NCBI GenBank assembly: GCA_023374045.1
Contig: CM041778.1
Span: 98,954,839 to 99,018,838, forward strand
DNA: 64,000 nucleotides
Origin: Limonium bicolor
Lineage: Eukaryota; Streptophyta; Magnoliopsida; Caryophyllales; Plumbaginaceae
Direction of reading: 5' to 3'
Shown piece after piece: positions 1 to 10,454 of the stretch (the first letter of the stretch is position 1; the number at the start of each line of letters is the position of its first letter). The translations under genes were made by a program, and so were the position numbers. Under the pieces are notes generated by a model, which had not been told where the DNA came from, did not search any database, and saw only the letters and a list, made by a program, of their open reading frames with translations.

Positions 1-51
1 ATTTTCTCTTTTAATTGTTAAGAGTTGATTCTCACATCATAAATATCCTAA

Positions 52-286
52 GGCCTTATTCTTTTGCATTTTATGAGCTACTAGCTGACAGCTGATACTA
101 ACTGATATTGACTGATGACTTATTTTAAAAGAATGAGCTGAGCTGGTCAACCCATAAAACAGACTAAACCAGCTGACAACGAGAGACAATTTGAGTTTAA
201 GTAACTATTAGCTGTTATTGATTGATGACTGATTTTAAAAGAATGGACTAGCTATCAGTCCAGCTAATAATGCATAGAATAGGGCC
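52..286. mobile_element. MITE with ~28-bp terminal inverted repeats and TAA target duplication
   Basis: The left end reads GGCCTTATTCTTTTGCATTT and the right end, reverse-complemented, reads GGCCCTATTCTATGCATTAT, giving imperfect inverted repeats of about 28 bp. TAA lies directly outside both ends (49-51 and 287-289). A TAA duplication fits PIF/Harbinger (Tourist-like) MITEs, although a TA duplication (Stowaway) cannot be excluded because the flanks overlap. It is 235 bp with no coding potential and has a sister in the right block. Confidence 0.6.
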
Positions 287-289
287 TAA

Positions 290-2158
290 TTATGCCGTGA
301 AAAATTAAATTAATTCCAAATATTCCTTTCAGGAAAATACAAGATCATCCTTTTAGGCCAAAGTGTACGTTCAAGCCCGTTTAAAACTAGACTATGGTAA
401 GTGTCATGAGTGACTTTCCAAAATAAAAAAATCGCTTGGAAGCCAAGTCCAACAGTATGCAAGACACACATATAACAAGCAAGCACACACGCCAAGCATC
501 AAGGGACAATATCCAGGCAACCAAACAAGCAACACTCAAGATCGGCATCGGGCCAAGACTCGACCAGCCTAACCGAACCAACCCTTGCCACAAGCATGAC
601 TAGGGTGGTCTTGAACCGCCCACAGTGAGTTCCCACGTTTTCAATTGTAATGTGCAACCCCTAAAATGAAAAATTCTCATGACAGGACATCACAAGACAA
701 ACATTTCACTAGTCACACAAGCACGCAAGCACACATACAAGCATTCATAGAATACAAGCAAACAAGCATGCAAGTTGACAAGGTTAGTATCACCGGCATC
801 GGGCACATGGCCTGACCAGCCTAACACACGTCTGTCCCGGGCAGGGCAAAGCCTCTGCCACAGGACAACCACCACTATAGCCTGACAGGGACTAGGAGTG
901 GACTTTAACCACCCAACGACGAGCTCTCAACGCCGACCCACTAGTCCTGACACCCCTTAGCCCGAAGGCATGGATGCGCGGGGCACTCCACTGAATGAAC
1001 ACCTTCCCTAGTGGAGTAACCTTGGTGTTAAGAAACTTTCAGTAGGGGTGCACTAGTGTGGGTCACACAGTGCACTCACCACCACCCGGACCATCTCAAC
1101 CACGCCAAACACAAGTCCCAACTTAGTGCGTTGCCCCTCGCACTCCCGCACTTGCTCAAGTGGAAGCCAGCCATGCGACAAGCGCACCGACCTAACTCGA
1201 CAAAAGGGCACCGACTGTTGGGGCAAGGCTTTGTAGCCATTGGAACCCACTACCCCAGTTAGTGATAGTGGGACATGTCTTAATACATGTTCTGGGCACC
1301 TGGGAGCCCAGCCGGGACACAACCATGTAGGTTGCTTGGGGATTGCTCAGGCTGAAACTAACTAACCCCCTAAAGAACCTTTCAGGCCACCGTAGACACA
1401 GGTATGCCCCCTTTGTAGCCAAATCAAGGGCATAACTGGGACACTTCAAAAATTCACTAAAATCAGATGCAAGCTCTAGTTGCCATGAAACTTTGTCAAC
1501 ATCCCTTATTAATCAAGGGCAACATTCGGTCTTCTTGAGTTCCCAACAAAGTTATCAAAGTGCCCTAAGTTTTGAGCCAACTCCATATTGGTGGCAGCAG
1601 GGTGCCTGCAGACAGTGCCCAGATGGCCACTAGGTGCCAGCGGCAGTGCCCAGGCGCCATCTTCACGTAACATCAGGCTTAAACAAGGTATGGGAGTCTT
1701 CGAAAATGCCCTCAGGTGTACACGACAAGACTCGTGTGCCCTTGACAGCGCACTTCGTGCCTACGGAGACGTGCCCACAACCAGGCACTCGCTTGGGCAC
1801 CTATGGGCACTCGCGGCGCATCAGGCCAACTTTGTTGCCTACCCCACGAGTTTCGCACTCATTGATCAACATGACCCCACAATACGCACAGGGCATCAAG
1901 TAAGCGAACATAAATCTCTTGGACACTTTGGAAATGAATGTAAACTTATTTCATTGATCGTCAAACGTGATTACAAGATACAAGTACATGAACATATTCC
2001 AATGACTTAGTACATGGACAATATTACAAGACCTAAGCAACATTACAATGATAACTAGAAAATAGGCGTGCGAGTAAGCATCACAGATGACAACAGATTT
2101 CTACCCAAATAAACAAACAAAGAAACAAACTGTAAAGATCCAAATTATTGGAAAACTC
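290..2158. other. GC-richer non-coding stretch, unassigned
   Basis: This stretch is richer in G and C than its surroundings and has no ORF that resembles a protein. Around 1940-2040 the minus strand looks like the terminal part of a retroelement transcript, with an AATGAAATAAG-like sequence. An old LTR fragment is possible, but no terminal repeats, primer site or domains were found. The right block carries the same stretch with about 1-2% differences, including a 10-base insertion near 55312. Confidence 0.3.
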
Positions 2159-2161
2159 TAA

Positions 2162-3496
2162 GGGCATCCACAATAACAAGGGTGGATTCCACTCTCAAAA
2201 TAATAATATTTTATATTCTCCTCACAATCTCTGAGGTTTGAGCGAATTTTACGAGATACCCCTGAGGTTTCATTTTCACTACGAAATATCCCTAAGGTTT
2301 CATTTTCTTTACAAGATACCCCTAAGGTTTCATTTTCATTACGAGACGCCCCTGAGGTTTCAATTTTATTACGCGATGCCCCTCCTTTCAACTTCTGATA
2401 TATTAAAATTTTCATATCCCTATTTTACCCTCGTACCGTAACCTCAAGCGTTTATGGTCAATTTTTTTATAAATTTAAAAATAAACAAAATACACCAAAA
2501 ATAATTAAAGATCACATAAATTTTGAATCTAGTTTTAAAAAATGAATAAAAATATAAAAACAAAAATAATTAAAATAAAAAATTTTCAAAAAATAAAAGA
2601 AAATGTCTAAACAATAAAAAAATTATTTATTTGAAAAACATATATTGTTAAATAATTTAAAACTATTATAGCGGTGACTTAAAGTCAAAAAATTTATAAC
2701 AATTACATTAAATATATAAAATTATCAAATTATTTTATTAATTATAAAAACTTATTAACAAATAAATTATTTGATATCAACAATCACAAGAAAAATGATC
2801 ATATTTTATGGTTTTTATACTTTATTTTTTCAATTTTAAATAGTGAATGTTTCTATGTACTATATAATTGTTACTTTTAATATTCTTCATATTATTGTTA
2901 TAACTTTTTACGATTTAAAGTCATCGCGACGTAACACTTTAACAATTTATGTTTATTTTTTAAAAATAATTTAATTTTGATTATTTCGTCATTTCAATTT
3001 ATTTAGTTCTTTTTCTTTTATTTAATTATATTCATTTTTAAAATTGATTTCAAAATTTATGTGATCCTTAATTATTTTTTTGTGTATTTTGTTTATTTTT
3101 AAAATTTATAAAAATATTGACTATAAATCCCTGAGATTATGGTGTGAGGGTAAAATAGGGATATGAAAAATATAATATATTAGAATTTGAACAGAGGGGC
3201 ATCGCGTACTAAAATTGAAACCTCAGAGGTATCTCATAATGAAAATGAAACCTCAAGGGTATCACGTAAAGAAAATGAAACCTTAGGGGTATCTGGTAGT
3301 GAAAATGAAACCTCAGGGGTATCTCATAAAATTCGCTCAAACCTCAGGGGTATATCATGAAATTTCCTTTTTTTGTTAAGACACCCACTTTTTTGGATTC
3401 TTAGCTAAGAAACTCACACAACTTCTCTCCTCCATGTCATATTTTATCCTTTTGTTTTACTAATTTGGAGTGGATTCCACACCATTGTGAATGTCC
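2162..3496. mobile_element. Tourist-like MITE containing a ~1.1-kb fold-back palindrome
   Basis: The outer ends are GGGCATCCACAAT on the left and ATTGTGAATGTCC on the right, an imperfect inverted pair flanked by TAA on each side (2159-2161 and 3497-3499). This fits PIF/Harbinger. Inside, about 2230-3355 forms a large imperfect palindrome. Each arm carries four to five copies of a ~34-bp subrepeat built on CCCCTGAGGTTTCATTTTC, and an AT-rich centre separates the arms. The simplest reading is a long-inverted-repeat element nested in a MITE, or one element with elaborate ends. No transposase is present. Confidence 0.6.
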
Positions 3497-3499
3497 TAA

Positions 3500-4285
3500 T
3501 GTGTCTAGCATTTTGCCGGGCTGTATGAGGGGATATTCATTAGCGGTCCTGGTGGGTCAGCCACTTGCTTCCCAACTGGCAATAGCCACCTCAAGATCGC
3601 AAACGCCCATGAAGATATTCATTTTTCGAAATAAAGATCAATAAGATATTCGTTTTTTCATAAGCATCCTAATCTGCTGTGGGAGAGGATATCCCTTATC
3701 GACATGTTGTTCATTATCAATGTTTCATCCGACTGTAACGCCATATCGCAATGCGGTCCTCACACATGCGCATGCCCTTGGTAAATTCACTGCGTTTTTT
3801 ATTGCGTTTTTTTGCAACAGTTTTATCGCGTTTATAAAACTGGAAAGAGAGAATTGGTCTATCTGTCGGATCTTTACCACATTAGATAAGGAATCTTTTT
3901 CCCTCTATAAAAGAGATTTTTTCTTTAAGTCCGCGCATTCCGGCATGCTAGCATAGCGCAGCATCGCCGGAGTCCTGGGGTAAATTCCTTAGGGCATGTC
4001 AAGCTAAGTGCTTGGCGTCGTTAGTATGCGAATGCTTGTTTGCCTTAACACATGTGTTCAATGTTTCTGTGCGCATGTGTGTTTACTTGGTGCCCGAATG
4101 TTGTTTTGAATGTTTCTAAGTGTTTTCCGCTGCGTGTCTTCCTGAGTTTTTTTTTTCAGGAAATTATGCGTCACAATTTTGACTGGCTACTTTTTTTTTT
4201 TAAAAAAGTGATATATGGCATGTTTATATTGGACAGGATATAACTCAGCACACTTGTCAAGATTTGACAAGTTAACCATAGTCAC
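3500..4285. other. Non-coding interval, nothing recognised
   Basis: It holds several short GCGTTT-rich stretches (about 3795-3835) and a CTATAAAAGAGAT motif near 3903 that recurs near 4725. This suggests the 190-bp repeats that follow belong to a larger, unclassified mobile element. No convincing ORF. Confidence 0.3.
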
Positions 4286-4770
4286 ATTATTGCAAACACA
4301 GGTATGACTGCGTTTCATAGCCGCTGTCGAACACCACCTAAGGTTCCGTTCGCTTGGAGCGATGAGGAGATTAATCTCCTTTGTAGAAAAAGATAGGAAC
4401 AGATGTCAAATTACTATTGGATTTAAAATGACCAGAGTTCACCTGGCAGAGTGATATTGGTTAACTATAGGAGGCTTTATGCAAACGCAGAAAATGCTGC
4501 GTTTGTATGTGAGTATCGAACGCTCCCTAAGGCTCCGTTCAACTGCAGCGATTCGCACCAGTTTGAATTTTCTTTTATTAAGCTTATACACGTCACACAT
4601 CTATTGATATTTACTCTCAGTTGCAGATGGTTCCCCTTTTCTCATTTGTTAACCGGACAGACATTAATCATAACGCAGCCAAAACTGCGTTTGCTTTCAA
4701 AGTCCGAACGGGACCTAAATCACCTATATAAAAGAGATGGACATGTCACCGGGAAAAAAACTTACATTCC
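4271..4770. repeat. Three diverged ~190-bp tandem repeats, each with a short palindrome
   Basis: Palindromes of the type GCAAACGCAG-n-CTGCGTTTG occur at 4292-4315, 4481-4504 and about 4671-4693, spaced 189 and 190 bases apart. Each is preceded by a GTTAAC-containing segment and followed by a CGAAC...CCTAAGG(T/C)TCCGTTC segment. The copies are well diverged, so the repeat is old. Identical in the right block. Confidence 0.55.
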
Positions 4771-4910
4771 TTATCGGAAAGCGTAGTCATGTAAAAAGAA
4801 GTTTCTATTCGGTCCTCAATGACTATTATCATGACGGTTATTCGGTAAAGTTCTTAATTTTTTTTTCCGAAACTAGTCTTAATTTTTAATTAGAGTGCTT
4901 GTTTGATTAA

Positions 4911-5628
4911 GGTTGTAAAAACGTACGGAGTCCAATACAGATTATTGAGATATGTTTTACGGAAGTATCAATACGGATAAAACGGGGAACCAGTTTGGAT
5001 GAAATATTAATATTTAAATAATTAATAACATATAATAAATATTTATAAGTATGAAATACGTTCCACTTTGTACATAATATTAGTATTTTGTTATTAATTC
5101 CTTCAAATTGTATATTTATATATAATAAATTTATCGCATTCTTAAACTATAAAAATTTTGTAGAAGTTTGTTGGGTGATGTAAGATAAGTTATATAAGTG
5201 AATTTTAAGAAAAGATCACACTATTACTAAATAAAAAAAAAAAAAATAGTAGGATAGAAAAGTTATTGGTATAATTGTAATTTTACTTTCACAAATATTT
5301 AATCTATAGTTAATAGTGGCGGTGCTTATATCATCATTTTTTATAAAGTTAAAACTTATAAAGGTCAACATTATTTTCATTTAGGAATTTAATAGAAAAA
5401 ATTAGTCTTCTTTTTACTCCAATCAAATCGTTGTCTACAATAATTTATACCGTATTCTTTAAAAATACGGTAAATATGAAAATACAGATGATTATACGGT
5501 AGTACGCCATCGCGAGACGGGGTGTTCGATGAAACGGATTTCATATAACCGTATCAATACGTTTAATTGCAAAAACGGGCGATACACTGTATAAACGACC
5601 GTACTGTACAGTTTTTTACAATCATACT
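4911..5628. mobile_element. Possible non-autonomous DNA element with TTGTAAAAA ends
   Basis: The left edge (TTGTAAAAACGTACGG) and the reverse complement of the right edge (TTGTAAAAAACTG...GTACGG) are related. Both are followed inward by ATACGG-rich sequence, and a short hairpin lies near 5450-5475. No target duplication was identified, so the limits are uncertain. AT-rich, non-coding. Confidence 0.3.
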
Positions 5629-6271
5629 TAGATACGGAAAACGCATCACACATTTGGCACTAGAGGAGATAAAAACCAACCCGATTCGGTTGAAAAAGTA
5701 TGAAAAATTTGGTTTGAGAAAAATTGAACCTGAATTAAAAACTGACACGACTCTCATAAAATTTTAAACCTAAAATTCACCGAATTCAAATATATATTAT
5801 TTTAAAAAACATACTCTCATCTTTCTAATATAGATTTTTTAACTCTTCACATCTTTTGGAAATATAAAATTTTTTAATTTTTCAATCTTCATTTTTTCAC
5901 TCATAACTCTACTTTTTAATTTATTTCAATTTCTAATGCAAAAAATAAGAATAAAATTGTCCATTTTTTCTCCTTAATTATTATACTCAAAGTTTATATA
6001 GATTTTTACAATTATTTAACATTTTATATATAATTTATTATGTATTAACTTTTTTATTATTATATTGTAGAAAAATAAAAATCAAGCTGAACGAGCCGGA
6101 TACCATAGAGCCAGACACCGACATGAGTAAAAAAAAACTAGACCTAACCTCATCCATTAGAAAAACAAACAATTAGGTATGGATATTAGAAATAGGCCTC
6201 ACAAATCTAAAAAAATTTCCAACCCAGACTGCTCCCATTTGATCCTCTATTATACTTTGTACTTGAAAGTA
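5629..6271. other. AT-rich intergenic sequence
   Basis: Only AT-rich sequence without coding potential or clear repeats is seen, apart from short phase-breaking ORFs. Confidence 0.4.
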
Positions 6272-6768
6272 GGGGTGTTAAAATCGGGTTTCAGGTCGGG
6301 TTGAGCTCAACCCGAACCAGACCCGAAAATTGTTTTGGTCAACCTGAATCCGACCCAAACCCGGAGCGGGTTGTACTTCTTTAACCCGAACCCTGAGCGA
6401 GTTGACCGAACCCGACCCATTTTTTCAAAAATTTATTTTATTTTTTAAATTTTGGATTATTTAATAAAAATATATACTAATATTAATTAATTATTATGTA
6501 CAACATATAATCATATGTTATCGATTAAATGTTATTTTAGTTATAAATTAATCATGAAATACTAATTAAGTCATTAAATATAACATATTTTCTATTTTTA
6601 AGTAATTTTTTTTTGTTATGGGTTAGCGGGTTCAACCCGAACCCGAAGCGGGTTTCAATGACCCAACCTGAATCTAACCCGAAAATCATTTCGGGTCAAA
6701 AATCTTAACCCAGACTCAACTTTTTACGGACGGTTTCAGGTCAGGTTTCGGGTCAGAATTGACATCAA
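6272..6768. mobile_element. GGGTT/AACCC-rich non-autonomous element, possibly hAT-like
   Basis: The ends are rich in GGGTTT/CGGGTC on one side and AACCCGA on the other. AGGGGTGTTAAAATCGGG on the left corresponds loosely to the reverse complement of GGGTCAGAATTGACATC on the right. An AT-rich core of about 200 bp separates them. This arrangement resembles common plant hAT-type short elements, but no target duplication was found. It ends about 230 bp upstream of the GRP promoter and could affect it. Confidence 0.35.
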
Positions 6769-6995
6769 TGAAACAGAAGATGAAACGAGAAGGGCAAAAC
6801 GGTCATAGAATAATATGGCGCCAAGATGGCGACATACTTATGCGATAACGTATAACCCGTGCCGGTAAAAATATCAAGTGGGGCTGATCCGTTCACGCAC
6901 TTTACACACAAAAAGCCAACCAGGGTCCCTTCCTAGTTAGTTCCTACCCGTAATCTAACCCTAGTTCCCTGATCCTCCTCTACCTCTCCGCCTTC

Positions 6996-7002
6996 TATAT
7001 AG
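6996..7002 (+). promoter_or_regulatory. TATA box of the GRP gene (left copy)
   Basis: TATATAG lies 81 bases before the start codon, which suggests transcription starts near 7025-7035 and a pyrimidine-rich leader of about 50 bases. Upstream, AAAAATATCA at 6867-6876 is one base off the plant evening element, and TAACCCTAG near 6957 resembles a telo-box. Arabidopsis GRP7 is clock-regulated, so the first is suggestive only. Confidence 0.55.
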
Positions 7003-7076
7003 CCCACTCTCCTATACTCATCCTCTTCGTGCTCTCTCTGTTCTGTTTTTTATCCTTTCCCCATTTCTCTCCAAAA

Positions 7077-7924
7077 ATGCCGCAGCTTGATGTCGAGTGG
7101 AGGTGCTTCGTCGGAGGTCTGGCATGGGCCACCGACGACCAGTCCCTTCAGAGAGCTTTCTCAGAATTCGGAGAGGTTATTGAATCGAAGGTCCGTTCTG
7201 TGGAGGTGCCTCGTCTGCCAGAGATCTGATTCGATCGATCCGAAAATTCCGTAGATCCGATGCATTCACTCGATCTGATCTCTGGCTTCGGGCTGCTTTT
7301 GACTCGTTACTAAAAGTTTTCTCATCATCTGTTACACTATTGTTACTCTACTGCTCTGTTACGTACTCTTGATCTGTTCTTTTATTGATACTCCGGAAAC
7401 GGTATGTTCAATCAAAAGGCGTAGATCATTTTTCTTCTTCCTCTTGTTCTTTAATCTGATTCAATTGTGTAGATCTGATGGTTTCTTGATCTTGTTTTGT
7501 TTGTCTAGGTCATCAACGACCGAGAAACTGGCAGATCCAGAGGGTTTGGATTCGTGACATTCGCGAATGAGAAGTCAATGAGAGATGCTATCGAGGCGAT
7601 GAACGGTCAAACACTTGACGGTCGTAACATCACCGTCAACGAGGCTCAGTCTCGTGGAAGTGGCGGTGGAGGCGGTGGTGGATACCGTGGCGGAGGTGGT
7701 GGAGGTTATGGTGGCGGGCGCCGTGAGGGAGGTGGTGGATATGGAGGTGATGGTGGTGGATATGGTGGTGGAAGTGGTGGTTATGGAGGTGGAAACCGTG
7801 GATATGGTGGTGGAGGTGGTGGTGTGGATACGGTGGTCGACGTGAAGCTGGTGGTGGAGGGTATGGTGGTGGTGGCGGTGGTTACTCATCACGTGGGAAC
7901 TCTGATGGTGATTGGAGGTCTTAA
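7077..7924 (+). CDS. Glycine-rich RNA-binding protein (GRP7/GRP8-like), two exons, left copy
   Basis: Exon 1 is 7077-7190 (38 codons), the intron 7191-7508 (GT...AG, phase 0), and exon 2 starts at 7509. The N-terminal half is one RRM with RNP2 CFVGGL at residues 10-15 and RNP1 RGFGFVTF at 49-56. The rest is a Gly/Tyr/Arg-rich tail. Such proteins bind RNA in nucleus and cytoplasm and act in splicing, mRNA export, clock output and cold response. Intron position and the flanking residues [14 protein letters not shown] match Arabidopsis GRP7. The tail is interrupted: after about 7821-7827 the reading continues in another frame to a stop at 7980-7982. One missing G would restore the family-typical tail ending in WRS and TAA at 7922-7924, about 176 residues. 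The start ATG is the first after the TATA box. Confidence 0.85.
7402..7407 (+). promoter_or_regulatory. Candidate alternative 5' splice site inside the GRP intron
   Basis: GTATGT in the middle of the intron is a better donor consensus than the one used after exon 1 (GTCCGT). Splicing from here to the acceptor at 7507-7508 would keep 211 intron bases containing an in-frame TGA at 7227-7229. Arabidopsis GRP7 and GRP8 control their own level by exactly such a half-intron-retaining, decay-targeted transcript. Function here is inferred. Confidence 0.5.
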
Positions 7925-8500
7925 GCAAGATTGGCTGGACGAATCGCTTTCTGTGGTGGTGTTAATTGATGTGTGTTTCTGAGTCGTTTCATAGGGTATG
8001 AGGTTTGTTCTAGCTAGGAGTCTGCTTTGAGAATGTTGTCGTTGTGGTCCGTTAAATTTTTGATCGCTGGGTTTCTGGTTCTTCCGGGTCGGTTGGTAAA
8101 TCATCTGGTGCTGTTTTATCTTCGTTGCTCGAGTTTGTACTCAGGATGAAAAATGGTTGGTTCGTCGAGTGAAAACTGAAATGCCTCCCGTCTATAGTGT
8201 GTCTAATTCTTTCCTTGTTGCGCACATTTCTGTTACTGTCTATCTAGCCTGTTTCTTTATTTTAAGGGTCTAACTAGCATCGTTTGAAATTGAAATGCCT
8301 TTCTACATGGTAAGGGGAATAGGAGGTTCTGAATTCTTCAGATCAGCCAACGAACCACATTCTATGTTAGAGCTTGATCGTAGATCCTCGAAGTATTTCG
8401 AGTCTAGACGACATTGATCATTTCAACCCTGACATGTCATCTCTTAGCTTACATGAATCGCCTCAGTACTGGCAATAGATTTATATGCTTTTTTCGAAAG
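7925..8500 (+). other. 3' flank and probable 3' UTR of the GRP gene
   Basis: GT- and T-rich sequence follows the expected stop codon, as in other GRP transcripts. No canonical AATAAA was picked out, so the transcript end is not fixed. Nothing else was recognised. Confidence 0.4.
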
Positions 8501-8855
8501 CACCAACCATATTAATAGATCATAGAAAACACTTTACAAAGGAGATTAACCACCATGTGCCCTACATACCCAAAGATTAAGATAAGCCTAAATTAGTCCA
8601 ATTGCTATTTGCAACTCAATCGGCTTGGGAGGTCATATGAGTAGTGTAAGAAAAGATCAATCAACCGCTTTATACAGCCCTTGTAGCTCATTTGCTTCCC
8701 CAAATCACCCATAAAAATTGTAGTGGAATCCTGGCATTATTTAGTTCTAAGACCAAAGCAATGAGAAATAATCATATCAAACAGAGCTGAATCCATTTGG
8801 CGACTATGAGACTTCACCTATAGCTCTCTTCTTACCAAAGGATCAACCCCATAAG

Positions 8856-9560
8856 TTAGATGGATTTTCTTGTCTTTACTGTCCTGAGAACTTTTCCTGC
8901 GACACAACAGCTAAAATGTGTCGAAGTTGTGCCTCCTCGAAACCTCAGAAGAGTTTTGACACCACCCCACACATGAAAGACATGATTCAGGCCTCTCATG
9001 AGCTTCCATAAAGGTTGATCTGGTCCCACACATGAAAGATCATGATTCATGCCTCTCATGAGCTTCCATAAAGGTTGATCAGTGCAAAGCCACACGCCAT
9101 AAAGGCATCATCCAAAGTGAAAGTGGTTGGGCAGTTGTCACATACATGCAAAAATCGTCCACATTTGAAACAAATCAAAGACATTATCATAAAAGATTTG
9201 GAAGATCAAATCTTTCCCATAAGAGAAATCGGGAGACATCGCATAATAGGAAGTTGGATGTTCATAAGCACTTTGATGCACAAGTACTTGTACCCACAAG
9301 AAGCATTCTTCCATAACACCAGTGAATGTTGAATTTCATCGCCATTTTAGTTGCATACTGAATGTTACAATATGATCGAGGGACGTCATAAATGTGAACC
9401 TAAAGGGAACCCATCGAAACTCATGTTCCTCAATGGCCTTGCTTGATTCCAGAGTTTGAATCGCAAAAAGAGAGTTGTTGAAAACCCACGGTCCTCGAAT
9501 AAGAACAACATGCATGGTCATTGTCTTCTCAAATTCGATAACAAAAAAGTTATGACCAAC
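8856..9560 (-). pseudogene. LINE ORF1 remnant: DUF4283 plus CCHC zinc knuckle
   Basis: Read on the minus strand, about 9560-9370 encodes a DUF4283-type segment with the pattern GHNFFVIEFE...RGPWVFNNSLFAIQ. About 9175-9131, in another frame, encodes the knuckle CFKCGRFLHVCDNC (C-x2-C-x4-H-x4-C). This domain order is typical of ORF1 in plant LINE retrotransposons and derived genes. The frame is broken several times, and a direct duplication of about 56 bp (8966-9020 and 9025-9080) sits in the knuckle's downstream part. No reverse transcriptase is visible. Weakly similar sequence may extend to about 8500 and towards the gap. Confidence 0.6.
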
Positions 9561-9954
9561 CTTGCAAAACCTAAAACCTTCAAAAAAAACACTCTAGTTT
9601 TGGCCTAAGAGAATCTTCAACAAAAAAAACTAACTTGATGAATAGAAAAAAGTTACCCCGAAAGAGACCGACCATAAGATAACAAATCACCCTCAACTTC
9701 AAAGACCCGCATAATGAAGGGATTGAGCCTAGGCCCTAGGTAGTCTAACCCACAAACCTTGAACGACTCTAAGTGAGACAAAACCCCAAAACCCAGAGTA
9801 TAAACCTCTAAATGATAGACTAATATAAGGAAAAGAAAGCTACCAAAATGGAGGGAGAAGAGAGAGAACACCAGAATCAATACCGCTACTAAATATTCGA
9901 GAAAAATATAGAGAAAAACACAGAAAGCGTAGAGATGATGCAAATTGGAAAAAA

Positions 9955-10454
9955 NNNNNNNNNNNNNNNNNNNNNNNNNNNNNNNNNNNNNNNNNNNNNN
10001 NNNNNNNNNNNNNNNNNNNNNNNNNNNNNNNNNNNNNNNNNNNNNNNNNNNNNNNNNNNNNNNNNNNNNNNNNNNNNNNNNNNNNNNNNNNNNNNNNNNN
10101 NNNNNNNNNNNNNNNNNNNNNNNNNNNNNNNNNNNNNNNNNNNNNNNNNNNNNNNNNNNNNNNNNNNNNNNNNNNNNNNNNNNNNNNNNNNNNNNNNNNN
10201 NNNNNNNNNNNNNNNNNNNNNNNNNNNNNNNNNNNNNNNNNNNNNNNNNNNNNNNNNNNNNNNNNNNNNNNNNNNNNNNNNNNNNNNNNNNNNNNNNNNN
10301 NNNNNNNNNNNNNNNNNNNNNNNNNNNNNNNNNNNNNNNNNNNNNNNNNNNNNNNNNNNNNNNNNNNNNNNNNNNNNNNNNNNNNNNNNNNNNNNNNNNN
10401 NNNNNNNNNNNNNNNNNNNNNNNNNNNNNNNNNNNNNNNNNNNNNNNNNNNNNN
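9955..10454. other. Assembly gap of exactly 500 Ns
   Basis: A round 500-base run of N is a placeholder put in by scaffolding, not a measured distance. The sequence on the right begins inside an LTR whose start, by comparison with the next copies, should lie 368 bases further left. Confidence 0.98.

Larger units (their letters stand above)
1..9954 (+). repeat. Left copy of a direct ~9.95-kb duplication
   Basis: This block is repeated in the same orientation at 53625-63560. Base 1 pairs with 53625, so the left edge lies outside the window. Up to about 3525 the copies differ by scattered substitutions, small indels and one replaced segment. From about 3526 to about 9614 the offset is exactly 53613 and every stretch I compared was identical. 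The last 350 bases before the gap differ again. The copy stops at a 500-N gap. It may be a true segmental duplication, an allelic contig placed in the scaffold, or an assembly artefact; sequence alone does not decide. Confidence 0.93.

Noticed and set aside
1588..2010. 140-residue ORF in the GC-richer stretch
   Set aside because: Not preserved in the right copy, where small indels change the frame, and no domain is recognisable.
6272..6768. Interstitial telomere repeat because of many AACCC/GGGTT motifs
   Set aside because: The motif is irregular (AACCCGA, GGGTTTC), not the TTTAGGG heptamer, and is arranged as inverted ends around an AT-rich core.
7575..7928. His/Thr-rich antisense ORF opposite the GRP tail
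   Set aside because: It is a shadow of the GGT repeats encoding glycine on the other strand; same at 61188-61541.
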